This document shows positions 24,305 to 33,904 of a stretch of DNA of 64,000 bases, one piece after another; position 1 is the first letter of the stretch, and each line of letters begins with the position of its first letter. The notes below the pieces were generated by a model. It searched no databases and was not told the DNA's origin. It saw nothing but the letters and a program-made list of their open reading frames with translations. The DNA lies in NCBI GenBank assembly GCA_902363335.1, contig CABIZV010000006.1, forward strand, positions 1-64,000, read 5' to 3'. The stretch is from Enterobacteriaceae bacterium (lineage in GTDB: Bacteria; Pseudomonadota; Gammaproteobacteria; Enterobacterales; Enterobacteriaceae). A program made the translations under genes and the position numbers.

Positions 24305-26716
24305 TTACCAGGTTTTACCAATGTTAAACTGGAACTGCTCGGATTTATCTCCAGTGTATTTCTTATACGGCTGGGCGTAGGAGAAGACCAACGGCCCCAA
24401 TGGAGACATCCATTGTAATGCGATACCTGCGGACATACGGATATTGCCTGGATCGCTATAGTCCGGTACGCCCGCATTTTTCATATCTGCCGTGTTCTGC
24501 CAGTTGGTATCCCAAACGGTACCCGCATCCCAGAAGAACGACGTACGCACGGAGTTGGCGTATTTATCGCTGATAAACGGCGTAGGAACAATCAGCTCCA
24601 GGCTGGCGACCGCCATGGCGTTACCGCCGACTGCATCATCAGACTTACAGTAACCACCGGACTGGTTACAGTTATCCAGACCGGATGCGCCGTAATAAAC
24701 CGCTTTCGGGCCAATGGTGTTGGACTGGAAACCACGTACGGTGCTGGAACCACCGGCATAGAAGTTTTCATAGAACGGCATCTCTTTGCTGCCGATCCCA
24801 TCACCGTAACCCCACTTGGTACGACCCAGAACCACCCACTGATGATCGTCATCGATTGGGAAGTAGGATGCCGTATCCATGGTCACTTTATAGAACTCGT
24901 TATCGGAGCCCGGAATGGTCACTTTACCGTTCAGGTTGACACGCGAACCGTCCGTCGGGAAGTAACCGCGGTCGAGTTTGTTGTATGTCCAACCGTAGTT
25001 GAAGGTGAAGTCATTTGCCGAGAAACCGTTGTCGTCGCTGGTTTTACCTGCCGTCTGGCCGATAGAGTCCAGATAACGCCACATCGCCACCTGCGGTTCC
25101 ATATTGGACAGGTCGTTGTGGACGTAGCCCAGACCCGCGCGCAGGGAGTTATATTCGTTAATCGGGAAGCCTAGCGTGCCGTCTACACCATAACTTTTGT
25201 TGGTATAGGAAGACAGGTCAGCATCGTCTGCTTTAAAGTCATTGTAGAAGACGCGACCGCCAAGGCTAACGCCATCAACCGTAAAGTATGGGTTGGTCAC
25301 AGAAAGCTCTGTGTAGGTCTGGTAGTCGTTCTTAGTACCGTTGATACCCACAGAGTAACCGGTACCTAACCAGTTATCCTGCTGAACGCCCGCCTGGAAG
25401 CTCACGCCGCTTTCCGTACCGTAGCCGACACCGAAGTTGAAGCTACCGGTGTTACGTTCTTTCACCTTGTACACCACGTCAACCTGATCCGGGCTGCCCG
25501 GTACGCGCTGAGTGTCGGTGTCGACGGTTTCGAAATAGCCCAGACGGTTCAGACGATCTTTACCCTGGTCAACTAAATCGCCGCCCAGCCACGCGCCTTC
25601 CATCTGGCGCATTTCGCGACGCAGAACGGAATCTTTGGACGTATCGTTGCCTTCAAAGCGAATGTTACGCACGTAGAAACGGTTACCCGCATCCACGTTG
25701 ATATGCAGTTTTACGGTTTTATCCGCATCGTTGATTTCAGGCTGAGACTGCACGCGTGGGTACGCATAGCCGTAGCGACCAAGAAGTTTCTTAATGTTAT
25801 CTTCCATTTTGGTCACTTTGGTGCCGTTGTACAGCTCACCCGGTTCAATCTTAGTCAGGCTCTCAATTTCCGCTGAGTGCCCGGCCAGGTTTCCCGTCAC
25901 CTGCACACCAGACAGTTTGTACTGGTCGCCTTCGGTGATGTTGACGGTGATGTAGATGCCTTTTTTATCTGGCGTCAGGCTCACCTGCGTGGAATCGATG
26001 TTGAAACGGGCGTAACCGCGATCCAGGTAGTAGCTGCGCAGGGTTTCAAGGTCACCCGACAGCTTCTGTTTCTGGTATTTACGATCGCCGACCACGTTCC
26101 ACCACGGCACTTCATCACGCAGCTGGAATGTAGAAATCAGATCTTCCGTGCTGAACGCATGGTTACCCACGATGTTAATCTGCTGGATCTTCGCGGAAAC
26201 CCCTTCCTGGAAGACCAGTTTCAGGTCAACACGGTTACGTGGCAGCGGCGTTACAACCGCTTTCACGCTCGCACTGTACTTACCGACGCTGTAGTAGAAG
26301 TCTTCCAACCCCTTCTCAATGTCAGACAGCGTAGTACGGTCGAGAGATTCACCCACGCGGACGCCAGAGGCTTCGAGGTTTTGCTTAAGCATGTCATCTT
26401 TCACCGACTTGTTGCCGGAGAAGGTAATGCTAGCAATTGTTGGGCGTTCTTTGACCTGTACCAGTAACACATCGCCGTCTCTCAGAACGCGAACGTCCTC
26501 AAAGTTGCCCGTCGCAAACAGGGCACGGATGGTATTACTGATATCGTCGTCATTGACGGTATCGCCAGGACGTACTGGCATACTGAGAAGGGCCGCACCA
26601 ACAGCGACTCGCTGCAAGCCTTCGAAATGAATGTCCTTCACCACGAACCCTTCAGCACCGTATACGGTCGCGCTGCTAAAAAGCAGCGTCGCTATAAGCA
26701 ACTTTTTCATCGCCAT
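24305..26716 (-). CDS. bamA: Outer-membrane protein assembly factor BamA
   Basis: An 803-residue Omp85 protein. The signal peptide is cut after VYG (residue 20), five POTRA domains follow (about 21-420), then a 16-strand barrel ending in the aromatic FNIGKTW signal. The VRGF lid-lock motif of loop 6 is present (GSSTVRGFQSN). Loops 4 and 6-7 differ in length and sequence from E. coli (for example YYGASGLDNCNQSGGYCKS), which accounts for 803 versus 810 residues. It is the core of the BAM complex and lies between rseP and skp. Confidence 0.98.
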   Translation of the reverse strand: MAMKKLLIATLLFSSATVYGAEGFVVKDIHFEGLQRVAVGAALLSMPVRPGDTVNDDDISNTIRALFATGNFEDVRVLRDGDVLLVQVKERPTIASITFSGNKSVKDDMLKQNLEASGVRVGESLDRTTLSDIEKGLEDFYYSVGKYSASVKAVVTPLPRNRVDLKLVFQEGVSAKIQQINIVGNHAFSTEDLISTFQLRDEVPWWNVVGDRKYQKQKLSGDLETLRSYYLDRGYARFNIDSTQVSLTPDKKGIYITVNITEGDQYKLSGVQVTGNLAGHSAEIESLTKIEPGELYNGTKVTKMEDNIKKLLGRYGYAYPRVQSQPEINDADKTVKLHINVDAGNRFYVRNIRFEGNDTSKDSVLRREMRQMEGAWLGGDLVDQGKDRLNRLGYFETVDTDTQRVPGSPDQVDVVYKVKERNTGSFNFGVGYGTESGVSFQAGVQQDNWLGTGYSVGINGTKNDYQTYTELSVTNPYFTVDGVSLGGRVFYNDFKADDADLSSYTNKSYGVDGTLGFPINEYNSLRAGLGYVHNDLSNMEPQVAMWRYLDSIGQTAGKTSDDNGFSANDFTFNYGWTYNKLDRGYFPTDGSRVNLNGKVTIPGSDNEFYKVTMDTASYFPIDDDHQWVVLGRTKWGYGDGIGSKEMPFYENFYAGGSSTVRGFQSNTIGPKAVYYGASGLDNCNQSGGYCKSDDAVGGNAMAVASLELIVPTPFISDKYANSVRTSFFWDAGTVWDTNWQNTADMKNAGVPDYSDPGNIRMSAGIALQWMSPLGPLVFSYAQPYKKYTGDKSEQFQFNIGKTW

Positions 26717-26745
26717 CGTTATTATGCGTTCTTCCTAACACTCTC

Positions 26746-28098
26746 TTACAACCGAGAGAAATCATTGAAAAGTGCAAGCCCCATTAACATCATCAGCAAT
26801 ATCGAGCCGATGCGATAACTAAAGTCTTGAACTCGCTCGGATACCGGGCCGCCTTTCAGCTTCTCTATCGCCAAAAACAGCAAATGTCCCCCATCTAAGA
26901 CGGGAAGCGGGAACAGGTTGATTATGCCAAGATTCACGCTGATGAGTGCAAGAAACATCAGATAGTAAATCAACCCAAACTCCGCAGACATCCCAGCCCC
27001 CTGGGCGATAGAAATCGGCCCACTGAGGTTGTTCAGTTTGACGTCACCGGTGATCAATTTTCCCAGCATACTGACCGTCAACTTCATCAACTGCCCGGTC
27101 TTCTCCGTGGCTTCGACGACTGCGTTAAACGGCCCATACTGGCGCACTGTTTTGTATTCCTCAGGCAGCGGGATAATTTTTGGCACTACCCCTGCGAACC
27201 CTTCCGCTTTTCCGCTACCGTGTTTTGTATCCGGTATCAGAGTCAAAGACAAGAGACTCCCTTGTCTTTCGATCCCCAGCTGTAACGCTTTGCCTGGGTT
27301 GTCACGCACCAGCGTAACAAACGTCAGCCATTGTGTCAGCGGTTGACCGTTGACTGTAACGATCCGATCCCCTACTTGTAAACCCGCTTTACGCGCCGCA
27401 GAAGCAGATTGGACCTCTGAAAGCACAGGTTCAATTTGCGCGCCGCGAGGTTGAATCCCCAGCGAGGTCACCGGATCTTCTTTATCCGGCTCAAACGCCC
27501 AGTGGCGGAGATTGAGGATTTTATCCTGCCGTTGGTTGCTGCCGAAAGGTGCGACGGTCAAGGTGGTGCTTTCGTCACCAATTTTTGCCACCAACGCCAT
27601 GCGAACTGCATCCCAATCAGGCGTTTCGATACCATCTACCGCTTTTAGTTCCGTGCCTGGTGCAATTTGTGCTTGTGCTGCGATCGAATTGGCGGTTATT
27701 TCACCAACAACCGGACGAACACCAGGGACACCGATGATGAACACCAGCCAATAGGCGAAAATGGCAAAAAGGAAGTTAGCGATGGGGCCGGCAGCAATCA
27801 CGGCGGCACGTTGGCCGACCGTTTTATTATTGAACGCCATATGGCGCATCTCTGGGGCAACGGCGTCAACACGCTCGTCGAGCATTTTGACATAGCCGCC
27901 CAGAGGGATGAGGGCAATAACAAATTCGGTACCGCGTTTATCCACGCGGCGCCAGAGCGCTTTACCAAAACCGATGGAAAAGCGCTCTACACGGATACCA
28001 CAGCGACGAGCAACCCAGAAATGACCAAATTCATGTACGGTGATCAATACCCCTAGCGCGATAATAAAAGCGGCCAGGTTCCAGAGAATACTCAGCAT
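26746..28098 (-). CDS. rseP: Site-2 intramembrane zinc metalloprotease of the sigma-E pathway
   Basis: A 450-residue membrane protease that cuts RseA after DegS to release sigma-E. The HEFGH zinc motif is at H22-H26 in the first membrane segment. Two periplasmic PDZ domains lie at about 115-310. The third zinc ligand is in the conserved LDGGH motif near residue 402, and there are four membrane segments in all. It lies upstream of bamA in the same transcript, 11 bp after cdsA. Confidence 0.97.
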   Translation of the reverse strand: MLSILWNLAAFIIALGVLITVHEFGHFWVARRCGIRVERFSIGFGKALWRRVDKRGTEFVIALIPLGGYVKMLDERVDAVAPEMRHMAFNNKTVGQRAAVIAAGPIANFLFAIFAYWLVFIIGVPGVRPVVGEITANSIAAQAQIAPGTELKAVDGIETPDWDAVRMALVAKIGDESTTLTVAPFGSNQRQDKILNLRHWAFEPDKEDPVTSLGIQPRGAQIEPVLSEVQSASAARKAGLQVGDRIVTVNGQPLTQWLTFVTLVRDNPGKALQLGIERQGSLLSLTLIPDTKHGSGKAEGFAGVVPKIIPLPEEYKTVRQYGPFNAVVEATEKTGQLMKLTVSMLGKLITGDVKLNNLSGPISIAQGAGMSAEFGLIYYLMFLALISVNLGIINLFPLPVLDGGHLLFLAIEKLKGGPVSERVQDFSYRIGSILLMMLMGLALFNDFSRL

Positions 28099-28109
28099 AA
28101 GTCCATCCG

Positions 28110-28967
28110 TTAAATCGTCCTGAAAACCAGCAGCAACAGACAGGCAAAGACCGGAACGGCCGCCGTCAGGCTGTCAATTCGGTCAAGAATCCCACCGTGA
28201 CCGGGAATCAAATTGCCGCTGTCTTTAATGCCTGCTTCACGTTTGAACATACTCTCAGTGAGATCGCCCAATACCGAAGCTAGCGCAGCAACGATGGAAC
28301 AGGTTAACAGGATGGATGGTGCAACGTCCAGATTTGCCCATACGCCATAGGCCCAGGAGATAACCGCCGCCGTGATCAGACCGCCGATAAAACCCTGCCA
28401 GGTTTTCCCCGGAGAGACCTTCGGAGCCAGCTTATGCTTGCCAAACAATTTGCCAAACATATAGGCGCCTGAGTCGGCCCCCCACACCAGAATCATCACG
28501 TAGAGCAGCCACAGCGCGCCGCTGTAGTGGTTTTCGTCATAATGCCAGGAACGGAGCGCCAGCATGCCCCAGAAGAAAGGAACAATCGTGACAATACCGA
28601 AAATCAAACGCAGCGTTTTTGAGCGACGCCAGAATGCAGCGGATGCGGGATAGCTTAAGACAAGCACCAGCGCAACCACCCACCAGATAAGGGAAGCCCA
28701 CAGCGATCCCTCAACCACTGGTTGATGAATATTGTGGTGATATTCTGGAATCAAAAATAGCATCACCGCCAGCAACAGGCCGCACAATACCGCTAGCCAC
28801 ACGCGCTGAGTGCGCGAGGTGAAACCGCTAAATTGCCCCCATTCCCATGCCGCCAGCATACACACCACCAGCGTAACAATGGCAAAGCCACCGGGCGGCA
28901 GCAAGAACAGGGCTGCGATAACAACCGGTATTAAAATCAATGCAGAAATCAGGCGATACTTCAGCAA
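28110..28967 (-). CDS. cdsA: Phosphatidate cytidylyltransferase
   Basis: A 285-residue polytopic membrane enzyme making CDP-diacylglycerol from phosphatidate and CTP, the branch point of phospholipid synthesis. The family signature near the C-terminus is intact (SMFKREAGIKDSGNLIPGHG and the DRIDS that follows). It lies 12 bp downstream of uppS. Confidence 0.97.
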   Translation of the reverse strand: MLKYRLISALILIPVVIAALFLLPPGGFAIVTLVVCMLAAWEWGQFSGFTSRTQRVWLAVLCGLLLAVMLFLIPEYHHNIHQPVVEGSLWASLIWWVVALVLVLSYPASAAFWRRSKTLRLIFGIVTIVPFFWGMLALRSWHYDENHYSGALWLLYVMILVWGADSGAYMFGKLFGKHKLAPKVSPGKTWQGFIGGLITAAVISWAYGVWANLDVAPSILLTCSIVAALASVLGDLTESMFKREAGIKDSGNLIPGHGGILDRIDSLTAAVPVFACLLLLVFRTI

Positions 28968-28979
28968 AAGCTACCCCCA

Positions 28980-29738
28980 TCAGGCTTTGTCGCCACCAGG
29001 CTCGGTACCGCCGAAACGTCGCTCTCGATTAGCAAAAGCATACAGCGCACCCTCAAAGTCTTGTTCATCGAAATCGGGCCAAAGCACATCTGTAAAGTAA
29101 AGTTCAGCATAGGCAATTTGCCAGATGAGAAAATTACTGATCCGATGTTCTCCCCCGGTCCTAATCACTAAATCAACGGGAGCCAGTTCATGCATGCAGA
29201 TTTGCTCATTGAGCAACTCTTCACTGATTTGATCGGGGCGGAGTAGCCCTTCCTGAACCTGTTCGGCTAAGCGCTGAACTCCCTGAATAATATCCCATCG
29301 GCCGCCGTAGTTGGCAGCAATGTTCAATGTTAACCCCGTATTATTTTCCGTGAGCGCTTGCGCTTTACGGATCCGCTCTTGCAGACGCGAATTAAACCGA
29401 CGGGTATCGCCAATTATCCGCAACCGAACGTTATGGCGGTGCAGGCTTTTCACTTCGCTGTCCAGAGCCCAAACAAACAGCTCCATTAACGCACTCACCT
29501 CTTGTTCCGGGCGGTTCCAGTTTTCACTGCTGAATGCGTAGAGCGTCAGTGCCTCAATACCATGATTTGCGGCGTAAGCGACAGCACGACGTACGGATTT
29601 CGCCCCGGCTTTATGCCCAAAGGCGCGAATCTTACCTTGCTTCTTCGCCCAGCGACCGTTGCCATCCATGATGATCGCCACATGACGGCAACCGTGGACA
29701 GGCGGGTTCTCACTGATTGGTTGATTAGCAGACAACAT
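28980..29738 (-). CDS. uppS: Undecaprenyl diphosphate synthase (cis-prenyltransferase)
   Basis: A 252-residue enzyme that adds eight isopentenyl units to FPP in cis to make the carrier lipid for peptidoglycan and O-antigen. The catalytic Asp is in IIMDGNGRWAKK (residue 25; 26 in E. coli). The conserved YAFSSENWNRP and DLVIRTGGEHRISNF motifs are present. One residue shorter than E. coli. It follows a terminator after dxr, so it probably has its own promoter in the 236-bp spacer. Confidence 0.97.
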   Translation of the reverse strand: MLSANQPISENPPVHGCRHVAIIMDGNGRWAKKQGKIRAFGHKAGAKSVRRAVAYAANHGIEALTLYAFSSENWNRPEQEVSALMELFVWALDSEVKSLHRHNVRLRIIGDTRRFNSRLQERIRKAQALTENNTGLTLNIAANYGGRWDIIQGVQRLAEQVQEGLLRPDQISEELLNEQICMHELAPVDLVIRTGGEHRISNFLIWQIAYAELYFTDVLWPDFDEQDFEGALYAFANRERRFGGTEPGGDKA

Positions 29739-29841
29739 AACGCGTTATTAATCCATGAAAAGGGATGAGCGGTACCCCGGAATACAGCTATACATTTTAT
29801 CCTCCGGTAAGCCCGAAGGATTTTACGTATCTTTGTCTCGC

Positions 29842-29866
29842 AAAAAAGCCGTGCTAAATCACGGCT
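29842..29866 (-). terminator. Intrinsic terminator after dxr
   Basis: On the minus strand the stem AGCCGTG/CACGGCT with a 6-nt loop runs into six T's. It separates dxr from the uppS-cdsA-rseP-bamA block. Confidence 0.85.
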
Positions 29867-29974
29867 CTCCCAACCTCACAGCCAAAATGCAGGGCGATTG
29901 GGTGGCGCAGACTATATCACTGAAGCCAGATGCTAACAAATGCCGTGATGGTTTGAATGCTGATTCGCCTCTCA

Positions 29975-31171
29975 TTACCGGACGAAATGCTTCGCCTGGG
30001 CAGCCGCTTCTTCGCGCGCTCTGACATCAATCGCCAGCACCGCCTCTACGCTCTGTGGCTCGCAAAGGTCGAGTTGTTCGAGCACAGCCAGATTAACCGC
30101 CGCAATATCCGTAAAGCGGATATGACCGTCGAGAAAAGCGGCTACCGCTATCTCGTTTGCCGCATTCAGCGCGGTGGTCGCAGCCTGCCCTTGTTCAAAG
30201 GCTTCCATCGCCAGCTTCAGGCAAGGATAGCGGGCATAATCCGGCTCACTAAAGCTCAAGGCGCTCATCTTGCAGAAATCCAGCGGTTTAGCTCCGGATA
30301 CTACGCGATGCGGCCAGGCCATGGTGTTGGCAATCGGCGTACGCATATCGGGTTCACCCAGCTGTGCCAGCACGCTTCCGTCCTGATAACGCACCATTGA
30401 GTGAATCACCGACTGAGGATGAATCAGTACTTCCATCTGCTGCGCTGAAGCATTAAACAGCCAGCGGGCTTCGATGTATTCCAGACCTTTATTCATCATA
30501 GTGGCCGAGTCGACGGAAATTTTACGTCCCATCGACCAGTTCGGGTGACGACACGCCTGGTCCGGCGTCATTGCGTCCAGCTCAGCGATAGGCGTTTCCC
30601 GGAACGGGCCACCAGACCCGGTCAGCAGAATGGAAGAGACTCCATGCTGCGCGAGGTCAGCGTACCCTAAGTCGCGCTGAAAACTTTGCGGCAAACTCTG
30701 AAAGATAGCGTTATGTTCACTGTCGACCGGCAGAAGCTGGGCATTGTGCTGTTTTACCGCTTCCAGGAACAGTCGCCCGCAGGTGACCAACGACTCTTTA
30801 TTTGCAAGCAGGATAACTTTGCCCGCGCGGATTGCTGCAAGCGTTGGTAGCAGGCCAGCCGCGCCAACAATCGCCGCCATAACCTGGTCCACCTCATCCA
30901 GCGCGGCGACATCACAAGCCGCCTGCTGACCGCTCAGGACTTCAGTCTTGCTGCCGTGTTCGCGCAACGCCAGCATCACAGACTCGGCGCTACGCGCATC
31001 ATCCATCACCGCATAGCGCGGAGAAAACTCCAGGCACTGTTCGACCATTCGATCGACGTTTTGGCCAGCCACCAGCGCCGTCACCGTAAAACTTTCGGGA
31101 TTGTGGCGCACTACGTCCAGCGTATTGCAGCCAATCGAGCCTGTAGAGCCCAGAACAGTTAATCGCTTCAT
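29975..31171 (-). CDS. dxr: 1-deoxy-D-xylulose 5-phosphate reductoisomerase
   Basis: A 398-residue NADPH- and Mn-dependent enzyme that makes MEP from DXP in the non-mevalonate isoprenoid pathway. It has the NADPH-binding LGSTGSIG at the N-terminus, the metal and substrate residues in LLPVDSEHNAIFQ, and the SMGRKISVDSATMMNKGLE loop. The start at 31171 gives the E. coli length; an in-frame ATG nine codons upstream is possible. The C-terminal 15 residues diverge from E. coli. Confidence 0.97.
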   Translation of the reverse strand: MKRLTVLGSTGSIGCNTLDVVRHNPESFTVTALVAGQNVDRMVEQCLEFSPRYAVMDDARSAESVMLALREHGSKTEVLSGQQAACDVAALDEVDQVMAAIVGAAGLLPTLAAIRAGKVILLANKESLVTCGRLFLEAVKQHNAQLLPVDSEHNAIFQSLPQSFQRDLGYADLAQHGVSSILLTGSGGPFRETPIAELDAMTPDQACRHPNWSMGRKISVDSATMMNKGLEYIEARWLFNASAQQMEVLIHPQSVIHSMVRYQDGSVLAQLGEPDMRTPIANTMAWPHRVVSGAKPLDFCKMSALSFSEPDYARYPCLKLAMEAFEQGQAATTALNAANEIAVAAFLDGHIRFTDIAAVNLAVLEQLDLCEPQSVEAVLAIDVRAREEAAAQAKHFVR

Positions 31172-31260
31172 GAGAGATCCGGAATAGGTAAAAAGCAAAA
31201 CGCCGCCAGCGAAGCAATGACGCTTCCTGTACGGCGTTTATCACACAGCTTGCAGATAGC

Positions 31261-31818
31261 TTAGAACTGCATCAGTTCCGCTTCTTTCTCTGCCAGCGCC
31301 GCTTCAACTTTCTTGATAGCAGCATCCGTCATTTTCTGCACGTCTTCTTGTGAACGGCGATCGTCGTCTTCGCTGATCTCTTTATCTTTCAGCAGCGCCT
31401 TCACTTTGTCGTTAGCATCGCGACGAACGTTACGCACGGAAACGCGCGCCTGTTCTGCTTCACCGCGAACGATTTTGGTCAGGTCTTTACGACGTTCTTC
31501 AGTCAGCGCTGGCAGTGGCACACGAATGTCGGTGCCCGCAGAGCTTGGGTTCAGACCGAGGTCAGATGCCATAATCGCTTTTTCAACGGCCTGACTTAAA
31601 GAGCGGTCAAATACGTTGATTTTCAGCGTACGGGAGTCTTCTACCGTCACGCTTGCCAGCTGGCGAAGCGGAGTTGGGGTGCCGTAATACTCAACGACAA
31701 TGCCGTCCAGCAGGCTAGGAGAAGCACGACCTGTGCGAATTTTGCTGATTTGGTTTTTGAATGCTTCTACGCATTTTTCCATGCGTACTTCAGCATCTTT
31801 TCTGATGTCGTTAATCAC
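31261..31818 (-). CDS. frr: Ribosome recycling factor
   Basis: A 185-residue two-domain (three-helix bundle plus beta/alpha) factor that splits post-termination ribosomes with EF-G. The conserved KIRTGRASPSLLDGI stretch and the basic LTEERRKDLTKIVRGEAE helix are intact. It lies between pyrH and dxr. Confidence 0.98.
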   Translation of the reverse strand: MINDIRKDAEVRMEKCVEAFKNQISKIRTGRASPSLLDGIVVEYYGTPTPLRQLASVTVEDSRTLKINVFDRSLSQAVEKAIMASDLGLNPSSAGTDIRVPLPALTEERRKDLTKIVRGEAEQARVSVRNVRRDANDKVKALLKDKEISEDDDRRSQEDVQKMTDAAIKKVEAALAEKEAELMQF

Positions 31819-31932
31819 GTTACGAATCCTTGAAAACTAGTCTCAGTCAGACCAGACAATGACACATTGCAAAGAATGCGCTAAGTATAGTCTCGTTTAA
31901 ATCAGGCCACAGAATATACTCGTCGACTTTCA

Positions 31933-31960
31933 AGCTGCGGATGCGTTTTGTCCCGCAGCT
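31933..31960. other. Hairpin in the pyrH-frr spacer
   Basis: The 212-bp spacer between pyrH and frr holds one clear dyad, AGCTGCGG/CCGCAGCT with a 12-nt loop, and no U-run. It could be a weak terminator or processing site. Nothing else was recognised in the spacer apart from an expected frr promoter that was not resolved. Confidence 0.4.
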
Positions 31961-32030
31961 CAAAATCCATAGAGTGAATCAATTATGCCAGGTAAAGGTG
32001 AATCTTACCCGGAAATGGCCGTAACGGAAA

Positions 32031-32756
32031 TTATTCCGTAATTAATGTGCCTTCTTTTTCGCCCATGACGACGCGACGCAATGCGCCAGGCTTGTTCATG
32101 TTGAATACGCGAATTGGCAATTTGTGGTCACGGGCAAGCGTAAAGGCGGCCAGATCCATAACCTTCAGTTCTTGTTCCAGCACGTCGCTGTAGCTCAGCT
32201 GATCGTACATGGTTGCAGACGGATCTTTTGCCGGATCGGCGGTGAATACACCGTCAACCTTCGTGGCTTTCAGAACAACGTCAGCTTCAATTTCGATACC
32301 GCGCAGGCAAGCAGCGGAATCGGTGGTAAAGAATGGGTTACCGGTACCGGCGGACAGAATCACGACGCGGTTGTTACGCAGCAGGCTGATAGCCTCTGCC
32401 CAGCTGTAGTTGTCGCATACGCCGTTCAGCGGAATAGCTGACATCAAGCGAGCGTTCACATAGGCGCGATGCAGTGCGTCACGCATTGCCAGGCCGTTCA
32501 TGACCGTTGCCAGCATGCCCATGTGGTCGCCCACAACGCGGTTCATACCCGCTTTTGCCAGACCTGCACCACGGAACAGGTTGCCACCACCAATGACGAC
32601 ACCCACCTGAATGCCCAGCTCAACAAGTTCTTTAATTTCTTGCGCCATGCGGTCAAGAATACTTGCGTCAATCCCGAAGCCTTCAGTGCCCTGCAATGCT
32701 TCACCGCTAAGCTTAAGCAGAATACGTTTGTAGACAGGTTTTGCGTTGGTAGCCAT
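32031..32756 (-). CDS. pyrH: UMP kinase
   Basis: A 241-residue amino-acid-kinase-fold UMP kinase, hexameric and activated by GTP and inhibited by UTP. The start motif KRILLKLSGEAL and the glycine loop VVIGGGNLFRG are present. The start at 32756 (MATNAKPVYK, AGGA upstream) matches E. coli; an ATG seven codons upstream is unlikely. Downstream of the tsf terminator. Confidence 0.98.
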   Translation of the reverse strand: MATNAKPVYKRILLKLSGEALQGTEGFGIDASILDRMAQEIKELVELGIQVGVVIGGGNLFRGAGLAKAGMNRVVGDHMGMLATVMNGLAMRDALHRAYVNARLMSAIPLNGVCDNYSWAEAISLLRNNRVVILSAGTGNPFFTTDSAACLRGIEIEADVVLKATKVDGVFTADPAKDPSATMYDQLSYSDVLEQELKVMDLAAFTLARDHKLPIRVFNMNKPGALRRVVMGEKEGTLITE

Positions 32757-32881
32757 TTTCTTTCCTGAGAGTGTCACGAATGGGATGGTAAAAATTCAGG
32801 TGACATCATGCGATCCTTGCCGGTAAGCCCCTATAGGAGCTGGCTGATTTCCACATGACGATTTTCGTTACTTTACAACAT

Positions 32882-32907
32882 AAAAGAGAGCCGCCCTCAG
32901 GCGGCTC
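32882..32907 (-). terminator. Intrinsic terminator of the rpsB-tsf operon
   Basis: On the minus strand a perfect 8-bp GC-rich stem (GAGCCGCC/GGCGGCTC) with a 4-nt loop is followed by TCTTTTA, 11 bp past the tsf stop. Confidence 0.88.
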
Positions 32908-32918
32908 CTTTACAGCAA

Positions 32919-33770
32919 TTAAGACTGCTTGGACATTGCAGCAACTTCTGCTGCGAAGTCAGTCTCAACTTTTTCGATGCCTTCGCCCACTTCAAAGCGG
33001 ATGAAACCAGTCACGTCAGCGTTGTGCTCTTTCAGCAACTGGCCAACGTTTTTGCTTGGATCCATAACGAACGGCTGACCGGTCAGAGAAACTTCGCCGG
33101 TGAATTTCTTCATGCGGCCTTCAACCATTTTCTCTGCGATTTCTTTTGGCTTACCGGACTGCATCGCGATGTCGAGCTGAACCTGGTATTCTTTTTCTAC
33201 CACGTCTGCAGACACGTCTTCTGGCTTAACGAATTCTGGCTTGCTTGCAGCAACGTGCATTGCCAGATGTTTAGCCAGTTCTTCGTCAGCGCCAGTTGCA
33301 GCAACCAGAACGCCGATGCGAGCACCGTGCTGGTAGTTACCCAGAACTTCGCCTTCCAGGGAAGCCACACGACGGATGTTGATGTTCTCACCGATTTTAG
33401 CAACCAGAGCAACACGTTCTTCTTCGAACTGTGCTTTCAGAACTTCAACATCAGTGATGTTACCAGCAACCGCTGCGTCCAGTACTTTGTCAGCAAAAGC
33501 CTGGAAACCAGTATCTTTAGCAACGAAGTCAGTCTGGCAGTTAACTTCCAGAATGAAGCCGATGTTGCCATTGATTTTAGTTTTGATCACGCCGTCAGCA
33601 GCAACGTTGCCTGCTTTTTTCGCTGCTTTGATAGCACCGGATTTACGCATGTTTTCGATTGCCAGCTCGATGTCGCCGTTAGCTTCAGTCAGTGCTTTTT
33701 TGCAATCCATCATGCCTGCGCCGGTACGCTCACGCAGCTCTTTTACCAGGGATGCGGTAATTTCAGCCAT
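32919..33770 (-). CDS. tsf: Translation elongation factor Ts
   Basis: A 283-residue guanine-nucleotide exchange factor for EF-Tu. It has the N-terminal UBA-like domain (LVKELRERTGAGMMDCKKAL), the TDFVAKD motif that contacts EF-Tu, and the dimerisation/coiled-coil region. The start at 33770 gives the E. coli length; the frame is open for 30 codons upstream through the attenuator, with no homology. It is the second gene of rpsB-tsf. Confidence 0.98.
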   Translation of the reverse strand: MAEITASLVKELRERTGAGMMDCKKALTEANGDIELAIENMRKSGAIKAAKKAGNVAADGVIKTKINGNIGFILEVNCQTDFVAKDTGFQAFADKVLDAAVAGNITDVEVLKAQFEEERVALVAKIGENINIRRVASLEGEVLGNYQHGARIGVLVAATGADEELAKHLAMHVAASKPEFVKPEDVSADVVEKEYQVQLDIAMQSGKPKEIAEKMVEGRMKKFTGEVSLTGQPFVMDPSKNVGQLLKEHNADVTGFIRFEVGEGIEKVETDFAAEVAAMSKQS

Positions 33771-33821
33771 TCTAAAATCCTCGAAAGATTTGATCTGCCC
33801 GGCCAAAACCGTACAGATATA

Positions 33822-33854
33822 AAAGTAAAAAAGGGGGCCATAGACAGGCCCCCT
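33822..33854 (-). terminator. Attenuator hairpin between rpsB and tsf
   Basis: On the minus strand the stem AGGGGGCC/GGCCCCCT (7-nt loop) is followed by TTTTTTACTTTTA. It has all features of an intrinsic terminator, lies 50 bp past the rpsB stop and before tsf, and would lower tsf expression relative to rpsB. A partial terminator at this place is known in E. coli. Confidence 0.8.
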
Positions 33855-33904
33855 AACCAAACGTGTACTACCTGGTCTATAAGGGCTCTAACGAGCGTGC
33901 CTTA

